Assembly: GCA_019279435.1 (NCBI GenBank)
Contig: JAAALK010000086.1
Location: 22,675,913-22,739,912 of the forward strand
Reading direction: 5' to 3'
Length of the DNA stretch: 64,000 bases
Source: Zizania palustris
Lineage: Eukaryota; Streptophyta; Magnoliopsida; Poales; Poaceae
Shown here: one piece after another, positions 1 through 12,939 of the stretch
How the letters are laid out: every line of letters starts with the position of its first letter
How positions within the stretch are numbered: the stretch's first letter is position 1
The notes under the pieces: generated by a model
What the model saw: only the letters and a program-made list of their open reading frames with translations
Databases searched by the model: none
Told to the model about the DNA's origin: nothing
Position numbers and translations under genes: made by a program

Positions 1-3000
1 ACTTTAGATCAGCTATGATCCTGTAGGATAGATCTATATACGAGAGGATTTGTATTCTAACAAACCAGTTGGCCACCACTCACCAGACCATGAACAAAAC
101 AAACAATTTAGCCGATTCCTTCCGCTGCTGCTTTTGTGCCAATGACAACGTAGTGGATTTTGAGGACGTAGTTGCCTCCAGGCTCCAATTTGCACCAGTT
201 GATACTCCTCTGTCTTATCACACTGTAACATGATTAAATTTGATAGTTCAGTATAACAAATTTGAACAGTAATATTTTTAAATTTATCGTTATCAAATCA
301 TGTTTTAGGTTATAAGATATTTTCGAACAAAATTGGGTTTTGTGTTTTCTGTCTGGTTCCTACAATTCTCTTGGATGACTGTTTGTTTTAGCTAAAAATT
401 ATTTCAGTAGCTAGCTGATCCGAGTAGCTAGACAGAGCATCTTTACGGTGAGAATGTGGAGAAACTGATATTTTTCAGTTTTTAAATTTAAATTTATTTT
501 TAGAATTTATATCTACTAATTCTATATTACTAATTCGCACCGTATAGATGATTTTGTACATCTTCAAAATTAAAAAAATAACTACAATCGTTATAATCTG
601 GTTTGATTTTTCTGTGTCATTATAATTTTTATGGTCTGCCAATATTTTATTCGTGGCTCACTAATAAATGGGGATCGCTACAATAACTGACAGTGATATA
701 TAGATAATTTTTAAAAATTATAATATGGACGTGAATAATTTTCAAATAATCTGAAACAAGCACACTTTTTTCCCGGTCGGTGAATCTTTCCTTGTACGGA
801 GTAGTATAAACAGCTCTGACTCCCCGATGCATCGTTGTGCGGTGCGCCTAGCGTTTCGGCCCTGCAGGTGGTGACTTTGGGGCGTGAACCAGGTGGGGGC
901 ACCGGGCCCGGCCGCCCGGGCCTCTCTCTCTCTCTCACCACGCCGGAGACGGAGACGATGACCTCACCGGCTCACCGCTTCGCGTCGACGGAAAAATTCA
1001 AAATTATACCTAGGAATCTGGATCCAGCGCTCGGTGGCCCTGCCGCCCTGGTGCTGGACTGCTGGTCAAGCAAGCAAACAGGCCCCGGAACATTCGGGTT
1101 TGCTGGCTCGCACGTGTCAGCCGAAGCCCGACGTATGGCTGTGCTAGGATTCTATGCGCCCGCCTTGCTTTGTGGCGAGTGTGGGTGGGCCACGTACAAA
1201 ATGGGTTGCAGACTTGCAGAGTTGCAGCTTGTTTCGCGTGTGACTTGTGTTGCATTGGTCGGTTTGATAATGCAAACACGCATCAGTATCTTCGAATAAA
1301 CACGAGGAGAAAAACCGGAATAAACCAAGACAACAACCGTTCACACAGAGCAATGTGTGGTTTTGGGGTTGGCATTTCATACCTGAGCATCCAACAGAGT
1401 GAGAATACGTAAGATCGAATTTATACACACAAAGTCACAGACACGTGGTCAGTGCTAGCTTCAGTGTTGCTTCTTATAATCGGAAAGAACAAAAAAGTCA
1501 GTCTTTTTCTTTAACTAGTTGCCTATAATTTCTACAAAAATGTGCTACAGTTATACGGACATGTAACTCGAGTACGCGACGGAGAGTCGGAGACAGATGC
1601 CCTTTGCCTGTCGTCTAAATCATCCGTAGCCCAAACAAACGCCACACAATATTTCCTCGTGGCGTGAAGGATTACGCTAACATGTTTTAATAAATTCGAA
1701 CGGTTAACAAACGAAATATTTGTGAAGCGTTTGTTGCGGATTATTTCAAGCCTCCGAATAGAATAATAGCTTGAGACAGTTCGAAGTGTGTATTCAATAC
1801 ATGAATATTCGATACCCCTTTCATAGCAAGGAGAGGTATTTACAGATAAGATACATTAGAAAATATTTTTATCTTCTAATTACAATCGACTTAGTGAATA
1901 CTATTTAATATTTTCATAGGGTTAAAAGGGTAAAAGACCGAGCCAACAGTAGGAAAATAATTGTTCCATCCTCGCTGGCAGTGCAAGGGTGAAGATACTT
2001 CGGGAATCTCTTTCATGTCGAAGCCTTAATTGAAACCACTGTCTTGAAATACTTCAGAGGCAGCGGAGCCCCGATGACTGTTAGGACTTTCGGAATTCAT
2101 GATTTCTAAATTCCTTTATCTTTACATAGTGTTGATATATAGATTTTAAAATGATGCTGAGTATGAAGCATTTCTCCCAACATATAGACCCCACAAATTT
2201 AATGTGTCATAATTTGCTTTCAAACAAACAATTAGCCCACAGTGATAATAGTTTTTTATAGCTTACGACAGGGCACGACAGTATTTTTTTTCAAAATTTA
2301 TAGCCAACCAAGAGCCAACAATTTAAATGTCTCTTTTTTGCGTGGCTCCCTGTATTACCCATGTCTACGCTACGTCGCGACACACGGAATATGGCAGTTG
2401 ACTTGTTTGTCACTTAAATTAATAAAGTCAAAACCACCCCAGTACTCCCGTGGTATGAACACACGCAGAGGAGTACAGGGGACGGAGGCAGGTTTGGGCG
2501 CAGAGGGGTGGGTTCGGGGTTGTTGGGTCGGGTGGATATTTCGGTTTCCTAACTAATTCCAAACCGCCCCAAACGAGCAAACCTCCCGCGCGCACAACGA
2601 CGACGTCGAGAATTCGAGATGGGGAGACGAGAAACTCCCACGCGATCGGACGGAATTGCCCGCGTGTTATCGTCTTGTTCCTCCACGTCTCGGCAGATCA
2701 CGCAATCTGGTCAGGGGCATCTTGGTCTTTTTAACGCTGGCGTCGTGGCCTGGTGACTGACTGGCCAACGTCGCACTGGTCTACCAAGGTTTCGAAAGCG
2801 ACTTTTGCAGAACACTACCAGTCTTTCCGTGATATCCGTCAGCTTCTCGTAGTAGTGCTGTAATCCATCTCATATTAATTAATGCATATATATTTACATT
2901 TTTTTGAAGGAGTAAAGACTACCATAAAGTTTAATTAGCGATAATTATGAATATTTAAGATGAAATAATGTGTAAAAAATTAAATTAAAAACTATTATAA

Positions 3001-3640
3001 TTGGTTGAGATAAGAGAGTAACTGAGTAAGAGAAAAATATTTATATTTGAGAGGTGGATCTAGGAGTAAGTTGGAAATAGGAACTGGGACCCACTGGACT
3101 GTGGCCTGCTGCGTGGCGGCGGCACAAGCCTGGTCCCGCCGGAAAACCAGTCCCCTGCCGTCCTGCCGACCTGCGGCGTTGCTTGCGAAACTCACGCGGG
3201 CGGAAACGTAAAACGCCGTGAAACCGAGGGCCGTTTCGAGAAAGTAGGAACCGCTTGCCGCGGGGGCGGTGGTCAGTTGTCACCGCCAGGCGTCGGCGTC
3301 GGTGACGAGGCCACCAGGTCCTCTCGTCACCGCCTGCCTCCTCGCCGCGAGAGGCGACGGCGTCGTCGCTCGAAAAGGGAGGGAATTGCGTGATGCGACG
3401 CGACCCATGAGGCCATGAGACTTCCCCTCCCCGTTCCCATCCTTGGCACACGCCGTTCGCCCCGCCACTCGCATTTATTTTTAGCACCAAAGCCAGCGGG
3501 CCCCGCCATAGCACCTCTCCCGATGAACGGAAGGTGAACGAGCCCCACCGCACGGCACGACCCACCCATTCCCCCATCGATGGCCCCGCCGTCAGTGGGA
3601 GCGGCGGCGTTGGGTCCGGAACGAGACGCCGACGGCGGGT
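1..3640. other. Upstream intergenic region, no gene recognised
   Basis: AT-rich stretches alternate with GC-rich islands near 840-1250 and 2560-2800. Short ORFs exist but none shows a domain, splice pattern or codon bias I recognise. The 3040-3640 part is GC-rich and is probably the distal promoter of the GRAS gene that follows. I saw no convincing terminal inverted repeats or LTRs here. Confidence 0.5.
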
Positions 3641-3646
3641 TTTGCG

Positions 3647-3654
3647 TATAATAA
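3647..3654 (+). promoter_or_regulatory. TATA-like box of the GRAS gene
   Basis: The sequence TATAATAA lies about 175 bases before the chosen ATG at 3829. Transcription would start near 3680. The leader then carries a CT-rich run at about 3756-3783, which is common in plant 5' UTRs. Placement is by motif and spacing only. Confidence 0.5.
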
Positions 3655-3828
3655 CAGCAGTGGGCGAGGAAGCAATTGAATGGCGCACCGGTTTTTAGCT
3701 GGAGGCTGGAGCCATAGCTTTTGGAGATAGCCTAGCGCCCTAGCGGAGTAGCGGTATTCCTCTCTCTCTCTCCTGTCTCCTCCTGCTCGGTAGATTCGTC
3801 GTCTTCGTCGTCGTCGACCTCTTCCGTC

Positions 3829-5676
3829 ATGGAGCCGGGGGCGCCGTGGCGCGATCCGCGGCAAGGGTACCTTTACGGGGTCGGATCGGCGGTGCAGATG
3901 CCGATGCAGCAGCGTCCCGACGCGGCAGCGGCCGGTGGTGTACTTAAGAGGAGCCTTGGCGAGATGGAGAGGTGGCAGCAGCAGCACCGCCAGGTTGCGG
4001 TGCAGCAGGAGCTCTACCTGCGAGCCGTGAGGCAGCGCACGGCCGTGCCGTCGGCGGGCGTCTCGCCGCTCATCTCGGCCGATATCGCGGCTGTTCTAGG
4101 CGGGGCCGCGTCCCAGCCTATGGTTCTGTCCGGGTTCAGCATGGGAGGGGCTCTCGCGTCGCCGACGTCGACACTGTCGTCCCTCACCACCGTGTCCAGG
4201 GCGGAAGCGATGCCGCTGATGCAGTCACAGCTGCAGAGGCAGCAGGTGATGGCCCATGGAACGGCGAGGGCACTGGCTCCACCGGCTGCGGCAAGCGATG
4301 CGTCCATCCTCCTGGAGCTCGAGAAGCGACTTCTCGGAGACGACGACGAGGTGGAGGCGGCGATGAGCGGGACCGGCTCTGCGGTGACCGGGACCGGGTC
4401 CGAGTGGGAAGAGCAACTCAACTCCATCACCGCAGCACCGCCGCTTCCTGCGGCGACGCATCCAAACAACAATAACGCCGCGGGTATGACGCGGTCGCCG
4501 TCAAACTCGTCCACATCCACCGCGTCTTCCTCGGCTTCCTGCTCGCCGCCGACCTCGGCCTCCACGTCTCGGCAACTACTTTCCGAAGCGGCGGCCGCCA
4601 TCGCCGACGGCAACCATGAAACGGCGGCCACTCATCTGGCCGCCCTGAAGCGCGCGGCCAACTCTCGCGGCGAGGCGGAGCAGCGGCTGGTTGCTATGAT
4701 GGTTGCAGCTTTGTCCTACCGCATTGCTCAGGCGTCCTCTGTCCTGTCTCAGCACCTTGCGAACCTCTGTGGTGCGGAGCAGCGCAACGGGTCCCAACTC
4801 CTCCACGACATCTCCCCGTGCTTCCGTCTCGCCCTCCACGCCGCAAACGTGGCCATCGTGGACTCCGTCGGCGAGCACCGCGCCATACACCTCGTCGATT
4901 TCGACGTCAGCGCCCCACAGCACGCCGGTCTCATCAAGTGCCTTGCTGACCGCCGCGTTCCGGGCACCTCCCTGAAGGTCACGGCCGTGACTGACCCTAC
5001 CTCACCATTCAGCCAGTCTCTAACAGCAACTCTCCCTGTCATCGGTGAGAAGCTCCAGAAGCTCGCGGAGCGAGCCGGCATAGCTTATCGGTTCAAAGTG
5101 GTCAGCTGCAGAGCAACGGAGATAGAAGCACTCAAGCTGGGCTGCGAGGCTGGGGAGGCGTTGGCTGTCAACCTGGCTTTCGCGATCTCCCACGTCCCCG
5201 ACGAAAGCGTATCTCCGGCGAACCCGCGCGACGAGATCCTCCGCCGGGTGCGCGCCCTTGGCCCGCAGGTCGTGACCCTCGTGGAGCAGGAGCTGAACTC
5301 CAACACCGCCCCGCTGACCACGCGCTTCACGGACGCTTGCACGCACTACGGGGCCATCCTTGAGTCGCTGGACGCGACGATCCCCCGGGACAGCGCGGAA
5401 AGGGCGCGCGCCGAGGCGGCGCTGGCCGAGCGGGCGGCGAACGCGGTGGGCAGGGAAGGCCCAGACCGTCTGGAACGGTGCGAGGTCTACGGCAAGTGGC
5501 GCGCCCGGTTCGGCATGGCCGGGTTCCGGCCAGTGGCGCTCAGCCCGGGCATTGCAGACCAGGTCTTGGCCCGCCACCCGCCCATCTCGCCCGGGTTCGC
5601 CGTGAAGGCGGACAACGGCGTGCTCCGGCTGGGATGGATGGGGCGCGTGGTCACCGTCGCCTCCGCCTGGCGTTAG
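3829..5676 (+). CDS. SCL8: GRAS transcriptional regulator, SCARECROW-LIKE 8 type
   Basis: An intronless 615-residue GRAS protein, expected to act in the nucleus as a transcriptional regulator. Residues 1 to about 245 form the usual variable, low-complexity N terminus, with Gln-, Ala- and Ser-rich runs and a Ser/Thr-rich stretch just before the domain. The GRAS domain follows: the first leucine-rich region begins near residue 247 (RQLLSEAAAAIADGNHETA), the VHIID core appears as IHLVDFDVS near residue 353, and the C-terminal SAW region ends the protein with VVTVASAWR. The overall pattern and the ending match the SCL8 branch (Arabidopsis At5g52510) rather than DELLA or SCR, because no DELLA motif is present. 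The ATG at 3829 is preceded by a CT-rich leader and a TATA-like box. The SCL8 assignment comes from remembered family features, not from a search. Confidence 0.94.
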   Translation: MEPGAPWRDPRQGYLYGVGSAVQMPMQQRPDAAAAGGVLKRSLGEMERWQQQHRQVAVQQELYLRAVRQRTAVPSAGVSPLISADIAAVLGGAASQPMVLSGFSMGGALASPTSTLSSLTTVSRAEAMPLMQSQLQRQQVMAHGTARALAPPAAASDASILLELEKRLLGDDDEVEAAMSGTGSAVTGTGSEWEEQLNSITAAPPLPAATHPNNNNAAGMTRSPSNSSTSTASSSASCSPPTSASTSRQLLSEAAAAIADGNHETAATHLAALKRAANSRGEAEQRLVAMMVAALSYRIAQASSVLSQHLANLCGAEQRNGSQLLHDISPCFRLALHAANVAIVDSVGEHRAIHLVDFDVSAPQHAGLIKCLADRRVPGTSLKVTAVTDPTSPFSQSLTATLPVIGEKLQKLAERAGIAYRFKVVSCRATEIEALKLGCEAGEALAVNLAFAISHVPDESVSPANPRDEILRRVRALGPQVVTLVEQELNSNTAPLTTRFTDACTHYGAILESLDATIPRDSAERARAEAALAERAANAVGREGPDRLERCEVYGKWRARFGMAGFRPVALSPGIADQVLARHPPISPGFAVKADNGVLRLGWMGRVVTVASAWR

Positions 5677-6289
5677 ACCGGTGAGGCCGCAACATAATTG
5701 CCATCACCAAATCGATTACTTAATTAATTCGCATCCTTTTTTTCCCTCCCTTTCTTTCTATTTTTCCATTGGTGAGGAGTGATGAGTTTGGTGTTTGATT
5801 GGTAAAGCTTAATTAGGTGTAGCACCTCATAATTCTTAGTACCTAATGGTATATGGAAAGAGTAAATTATATCGCAATTACTCCTGTTTTCGTTCGCCTC
5901 TGGTTACTTTAATTTGCTTGAATTAGGTAGCATTGGCTGATAAACAAGTGGCGCAAGTGGCGCAGACGTGCATCCGGTCCTATCTTTTCCGGGTCGATTG
6001 ATGCTTCCTTGTCATGTCGAGGTAGATGATGTTTTCTTCCTGACGCAATATACAATACGTAGATATTCACTGTAGTAGTAATTGATTGGGTAGTGGTAAA
6101 TGGTAATTGATTTTTAACAGATAATCACTTCTACCACCTCGTTAGATTTTGACTATGTTTAAATAAAAATATATAAATATTATAATGGCAAGTAAATACA
6201 ATATTAAACACACAGTAAGCTCTTTTATATTTGATTTAATAGAACTAATTGTCAATTTATTGAAATTAATTTGATATTTGGACAATTTA

Positions 6290-6651
6290 GTAGGTGTTTG
6301 GATTAAGGGGCTAAATTTTAGCCGTGTCACATTGAATATTTGGACATTAATTTCAATGACTAAACTGTTTGGATATTAATTTAAAAAACTAAACATAAAC
6401 TAATTATAAAAATAATTGCAGAAACAAAGAATAATTTGTGAGACTAATTTATTTAGCTTAATTAATTCATAATTAGTATATGTTTACTGTAACATTACAT
6501 TATCAAATCATGGCATAATTAAGCTAATTAGATTCGTCTCGCGAATAATTCATCGATTATAAATGGATTTTGTAAATAGTTTACATTGAATATTTAAAAA
6601 TAGAATCTAAATATTATAGGCTAAAATTTAGCCCCTTATCTAAACACCCTC
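6290..6651. mobile_element. Tourist-like (PIF/Harbinger) MITE
   Basis: A 362-bp AT-rich element whose ends are imperfect inverted repeats of about 33 bases. Both ends carry GGTGTTT followed by GGGGCTAAATTTTAGCC. It is flanked by a direct TTA at 6287-6289 and 6652-6654, the usual PIF/Harbinger target duplication. It lies about 600 bases downstream of the GRAS stop codon. It has no coding capacity. Confidence 0.8.
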
Positions 6652-7439
6652 TTAATTGCACTAATTTGAGGTAATTGTTGGTATATTTTTTTATAGAATC
6701 GGTCAAGTTATAACTTTGGAAAAAGGAGAAATCAATATTTAAAATTTATCTCGACTACCCTTATTTGATGTTCATTCCATGTGCACTGTCATTTCTCCTC
6801 AATCTCAAACTTTGCTAAATAATTAAAATTTCTATTTTGAAACGGAAAGATAGGAATTGTTGACTTCCTATTTACAACAGTCGAGATCTACTTGTTTGAG
6901 CTATTTATTGTTAACTATGACGTTTTGGAAATCAATACAGTCTTGAATACAATTTGCTCTACGCTAAATCTACATTTAGGTGCTTATAAAAAATATTAAA
7001 AATAACTATATATCATTACTTTCGCCCATCAAATCCTTATATTTCTAAATAAATCAATGTTTTTAATTTTCAAGAGCTGAATGTGTTAGCTTAGCTCAGA
7101 GGATTTGCCGACGCATCGTATTCGCTTCATCTACAAATTAACACAATGAATCTAGACGCTGATACTGTCTAGATTTCTCACGCGCGCTTACCGTGTCCCT
7201 CCAATTTGTGTTGGGCACGTACACATCTTGCCAAGTTGGGCAGGCAGGCAGGGTGCCTCGGTTGCGTTCGGAAGGGGCCCCGGGTCGTGTGGTGTAACGA
7301 GGAATTCAGGAATTGTCTGCTTGCTGTGTGCTTCAAGCTGCGCCCGATTCCAGTAGTGCGTGGAATCCGCGTGCCAATTCCGGTCTTGTGAGGGACGTTT
7401 CATGCGCCACTGCGCGAGTGGCTGTTTCTTGGTGCTAGT

Positions 7440-7570
7440 GCTCGTATGCTCGTTTACTCTTATACTATATTTAATAGGAGCAAATATGTAAAATACACAC
7501 TGTTTAATTGCTCTTAGTATGTGAAATCATGTCCAAAACAACTTGTTTTTGTGTATCGGAAGGAGTAATG
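7440..7570. repeat. Partial Stowaway-like MITE
   Basis: The segment shares phrases with the 3' half of the element at 27033-27286: TATTTAATAGG, then ATGTCCAAAAC near the end. Only one terminus is recognisable, so this is a truncated or decayed copy. Confidence 0.45.
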
Positions 7571-7966
7571 TATTAGTGATATAACCAGGTAATGCTTGCC
7601 TGTCGATGACCGCACGTTGGGGGTCGGAAACCATGCGGTATTTTAATACCTCGGTGGAGACGATGAACGTAGCAACACGGTGCTTGCTTGCATGCTCCAG
7701 TACGATGTTGACTTTGCCAAGTTTGATTGTGTGTGGCGCTTGACTACCGTGTGAAACAACACATTTGAGTCCAGATCGATGCAGCCACAGATCACGGCCG
7801 AGAGGTTTTGTTCTTCCTTTCCGAAAGGAAACAGCAACCGTATCCACATCAAAATAAGTCACTGTTTTGGGCTATTGAATAAAATCATTCTCATGTGAAA
7901 GTTACTCCTCTGTGGGAAGATACATGATTATTTTTGAAAAAAAAATCATATCTAATACATCGAATC

Positions 7967-8268
7967 AAAAAATGACAAAAATAGACACATGTTGGCCGAC
8001 CATCAGCTGAGCCAGATCACATCAGCATGGCTCGAACCATGATGACATGTCAGTCATAGGTCGATCGCATCGGCTAGCTCAATCGAACTAGGCTACGTCA
8101 GTATGGTTCGGCTAACCAGTGGCTGCTATGTCAGCATGGTTAGGCTGAGCTAGTTGTTGCAGCTAACTAGTGGTTGACACGTCAGTATGTTTCGACCGAT
8201 GATTGATCAAAACGTAGTCTAGTTCGATAAATGGTCGGCTAATATGTGTCTATTTTTACATTTTTTTA
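7967..8268. mobile_element. Non-autonomous element with ~37-bp terminal inverted repeats
   Basis: The left end (7967-8003) and the right end (8230-8268) are near-perfect inverted copies. Both contain AAAAATAGACACAT followed by GCCGACCAT. The interior repeats short phrases such as ATGTCAG and GGTTCGGCTA. No clear target duplication was found. Ends rich in AAAAATAG and GCCGAC resemble those of the palindrome-rich element at 18134-18402. Confidence 0.6.
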
Positions 8269-8811
8269 AACTGGGTGTACTAAAATTGAAGTTTTTTAAA
8301 AAATATTATTTAAAAAATCTAAGATACAGTATCATACCACACAGTAGTACTTATGTGAGCAAATAAGGGGGAGAAAGGATCGTTGGACGGTAGGCGTACT
8401 AGATATACGCGTTTATTCACGTGCAGTGCCATCACGTACGGTACTAGAGCTTGTGTGTTGCGAGTTGTTTCGTGTAATTTGAGATGTTGAGGCCACCTGT
8501 AACCAACCATTTCAGCACATTGTACTGATGCTCCGATCATGATCACTACATTTGCATCAGAACCAGAGGATTTGCATCAGAATCAGTAGCAGCTGCTCCT
8601 CTCATCAGGAAGATTGTAGCGTTGGCAGTTGTCGCACTGAAATCGTTTACAAAACAGCGGTCAGCTGGCCACGTACCGCTGGTCTAGCTTGGACCGTCCG
8701 GCCGGCCGCCGGCGGCCGGTGTACCGTACCGTCTACTGCTTCACTCCATCGCGTGTTCAACATGGCCTCTGTATCTGCCTTTTCATTTGTCCACATGTTT
8801 TTTCCAACGTA

Positions 8812-10945
8812 ATACTTCCCTAATTTACATGCAACTATTAATGCAATATTTAGTGCAAGTACCGTTAAGTTATAGGCGATATTCGGAGTACTTATTGTTT
8901 GTTTGGTGAAAGGTGACCCAGCTCCTTTTGGCAATATTCACGTACGTAGTTCGGCAGATAATATCTTGCTTTTAAAAAACCTTTTGGTTGGACAACTCGG
9001 GAGAGGTTGAGGTAGGCAGGGCTGTGCACTGTGCGAGTGTTAACAATATATATAAGCCAGTGGTACGTCGTCTCATTTGGAGCTTTCTGTAGGCTCGAGC
9101 AACTTGACAGTACTCCAAAGGGAAGAAGCAAGTGTGCAGTGTAGGTTAGGGTGAGTCGAAGGGCCAGCAATTCAAGCCAAGCCACCGCCTAATTACAAAA
9201 GGTGCAGTGGTGCCACTTGTAGCCGCTGGCATTTGTGTGTGTGTGTTGCCATGTAGAAGCAGCAGAGCACTGAGCACAAGTGCATACCTTATGGCCAAAT
9301 TGCTGTGCGCCCTTAAAAGAAACAACAGCTTGCATCCTCGTGTCGTGGACGTGGTGGACTCGTGGGGTGCAAGTTGCAGCTGCGAATGGAAGACCTGGTG
9401 TGTGCTGCATGTAACGGCGCCGGACGACGAGCAACTGAGCAAGCCTGCTCTGTGGCTGCTGTTTTAATTTGTTGAACACTTGTGTCGTAGAACAATTGCA
9501 CCAAGGTTACTGCTGCACAGATCGACGACTCACGACGACGGTGGTGGTTTCGTGACTCTATATTCTTAACAAGCAGAAGACGAGGAAAAATTCTAGGTGC
9601 ATTCGTTCGGCGTATACATGAAGCGATGCATGCATATCTAGCTTAGATACACGGCACATGCATGTACTTTATATTTTTACAGTGACTGTGTTTACCTTTA
9701 AAATGTACAGCTAAAGTTTTCGTTCCAAGCTTAACTCTCATTCGACATTAGATGGGAAATATGTACATGTGTTGTGTATCTAGCTAGACTAGCTATACAC
9801 AACTTTCTTGGTACATACCAGCAAATTTTATGGTACACCATAAAAATTGTGGATCATCTTTTGACTTAGTTCACTCTTGATTTTTCCATGCATATTTTCT
9901 AATTTTCTGCGTTGACTTTTAATTTTCCACATGTACTTTCCAACTATCTATTGGTTACCAAGTATTTTTATTTTTAATTTATTTTAAATCATAACTAAAA
10001 TGAATGGTTTAGATTTAATTTTAAATATGAATGTACCGAAACAGACCTCGTATGCTCGTATATACCAGATTTACCCATTTTTTTCTGAATACAATGAGCA
10101 CGTCGCTAGTTTCACGCGATCGCTGTCATGAATTCACGCCGTGATTGCTTGTACCGTGTACTGTAATTTGGTCAATCCCTCGCAAGCAGCTCCTCTACAG
10201 TCTTATGCAGATGGCAGTCAAGATCTATACTGTTGGACACGAACCGAATAGTGTGGAGACCCTCCAAAAGTGGTGAGGTGAGTCTCACCGTATGAAGTTC
10301 CCTACGATATCCGTCGGATCAAAATTTTAACGTATTGAAAGACGACTGCATCCTACTACAGGAGATCTGGATTCCAATCCCTGTGCCCCATCGGCTCGGC
10401 TACAATCCGGAATCGCGGAGCATGTGGGTAAAAGATGGCAAACTTGCTGCTTCTTCTCCCATTCTGTTTGCAGGAAAAGACGTATATATTCATGAGTGAT
10501 GGCTGCGTACTCCTACATGCCAAAGAAAAATGATCTGGCCCCAACATAGCAATAAATCAAGGGGACGACAGGTTTTGATCAACTGGTGGCAGATCGTAGC
10601 AAGTTGTTCATACAGAGTTTGCAGGCAGCATTTTATCCTTCCGCTCAGATAATCCAGTTCACCCATATACAAAATAGCAATGGCAATGTCGACCATATAA
10701 AGGGAACCAACGACCGGCACTGCAGCGTGCATGCAGTAGTGGCAAAATTAACATGTGGATTGCTGGGTGGGTTCATTGGTTGGGCTTGGCCCTATAGGAA
10801 ACGTGCTAACTTATTTGGACTGACCAAAATATATTGGGCTAAGTACCTATATTTATACTTAAGATTTCGCCCCTAACTAGACTGGGCCCAAAGATGACGC
10901 ACTTATGGCCATGACATGTTCAGCTGAGATGCCATAACCGAAAAC
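8812..10945. other. Intergenic stretch, nothing supported
   Basis: I found no recognisable gene, RNA or bounded element. ORFs of 60 to 100 residues occur on both strands at 8890-9500 but overlap each other and show no domain. The 9600-10080 part is AT-rich. Confidence 0.5.
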
Positions 10946-10947
10946 TA

Positions 10948-11137
10948 CGGTGCTAGTTTGGTAAGGATTCTCGAAGCAATTATTTTTATAATTTAATGCG
11001 GAAATAAACGGTCTAAATTCTGGACTCAGATTATGAGAATTGGTAGCTATAAAATCTGGAAATGAACTAGAATCCAAAAACTAGAACCATCTACTCAACT
11101 AGCTAGCTACTGAAAAACTCTAGCAAACAGACCCTTT
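10948..11137. repeat. Decayed MITE, same family as the outer element at 46493
   Basis: The block shares GGAAATAAACGGT and an adjacent TCTAAATTCTGGACT-like phrase with 46530-46570. The ends read GTTTGGTAAGGATTC and, inverted, GGGTCTGTTTGCTAG. The target duplication is not clear, so the boundaries are approximate. Confidence 0.5.
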
Positions 11138-11139
11138 GT

Positions 11140-12285
11140 CATCTAGCTAAATAATTTCCGTAATTATGATTCAGTCCAGAATCACTTCTTTAAATAATTA
11201 GATTTAGAATTACGAGAATCTGAAACCGTAACAGATTTTAATATCGTGGCTTAGATTTAGACCGGTCTACGAGAAGCAGATCATGAAATCTGTTTTTTTA
11301 CTATATGAATAGTTATTTTGTTCCTGGAAAACGCTTTCAGATACACCGCCACAAGTCTGATTCAGAGTAATTTTTTTACTCTTTTCCTGTAGTTAAATCG
11401 GTACCTAGATACTTCACGGTTCCCACGTTCATCAATTTCTCTTCTTGTCCTAGGCACAAATATTTACTTGTTAGGATCTTCGTCATTGGGTGTTACCAAC
11501 GACCTTTAGTTTCACCTCGTCTACGAAAGAGAGCTACGAGCCCCTTATAAAAGAGAGTAAGCATCCTCTTCAGATCGGTTTTTTACGATAGAGAGAGCTT
11601 TTCATGTGTAAAGGTGCGTCGGATGCGTGTTTAACGTCTGAACGTGCGTGTATCGATAGTGATGAGCTAAAAGGTCTGAGACACTAACATTACTTAATGT
11701 TAATTTTAATATTTATTGATAAATAAGTTACTTGGAGGTACCCAGATTACGATACCTATGAGCACCTCTTGGAAAGACTGAAATTTCTCTTAAATTCTGC
11801 ACTAAGAAAAGGCAGCACCTGATCTACGTGACCTCCACCAACAGCAGCTTTGGTCACTTAAGCAAGACTGTGAACACGAACAGCTCGCTTGTCAGTTGGT
11901 CGGCTGGCATATAGTAGCGCACAACACTGCACTACTGCTGTAGTTTATTATCAGGTCCAGCCCTGCTGCCTGCTGGTAGTACCTAATTAAATTGTCCACC
12001 TGATAGATGTGAGGTTCAAACCAGAATTATGAATGGGGTGCGGTCGAATCAATCGTTCGTGGGAGTGACCATGGCATCACTTCACAGGTGAGTGCAATGT
12101 TTATAACGGCTGTCCTGGGTTGCTGACTTGCCGACGACTTGCTGTGTCCGCTCACTGTGATCGTTGGAAGCTTGAAGATGCATATGCAGGCCACGGCCAG
12201 CCGCCCAGCAGGTTCATTGTACCATGTGACACTCGATCGAGCAAAGCTCTCTCCCAAACAGCCGTCGCTTTCCATCGTTGGGACA
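11140..12285. other. Intergenic stretch, nothing supported
   Basis: AT-rich sequence without a recognisable gene. A TATAAAA-like string near 11547 is not followed by any convincing ORF. Confidence 0.45.
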
Positions 12286-12287
12286 TC

Positions 12288-12288
12288 G

Positions 12289-12341
<53 letters not shown>

Positions 12342-12483
12342 AATGCTATTCTACACCACGGGTGTAGAATGCTATTCTACACCGACGTGGAATGGAGGGG
12401 TTGGGATTGGGTGGGGGGTGGACACGATTGGGATGATCGGTGTAGAATAGCATTCTACACCCATAGTGTAGAATAGCGTTCCC

Positions 12484-12542
<59 letters not shown>

Positions 12543-12939
12543 AATGCTATTCTACACCACGGGTGTAGAATGCTATTCTACACCGACGTGGAATGGAGGG
12601 GTTGGATTGGGTGGGGGTGGGCACGATTGAGATGATCGGTGTAGAATAGCATTCTACACTATGGGTGTAGAATGCTATTCTACACCGATCATCCCGTGCT
12701 CCCACACCCCACCCAATCCCAACCCCCTTCATTCCACGTCGGTGTAGAATAGCATTTGTATATATATATATATATACAAATGCTATTATACATCACGGGT
12801 GTAGAATAGCTATTCTACTGAGAAATCTATTATTGAGAACGAAATAGTACTCAATTGCTATTCTATTGAGAAAATTTACTACTGAAAGTGGACGGTGTAA
12901 AATAGTTATTCTACACATGTAGTGTAGAATAGCGCTACC

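Noticed and set aside
835..1299. 154-residue plus-strand ORF
   Set aside because: No recognisable domain. Its length is explained by GC-rich sequence, other frames are equally open, and I saw no promoter or splice pattern.
3041..3688. 215-residue minus-strand ORF next to the GRAS gene
   Set aside because: It overlaps the GRAS promoter and TATA box, is Arg/Gly/Pro-rich from GC bias, and has no domain.
12120..12543. ORFs with long Tyr-Ile repeats
   Set aside because: They are translations of the (TA)n microsatellite.
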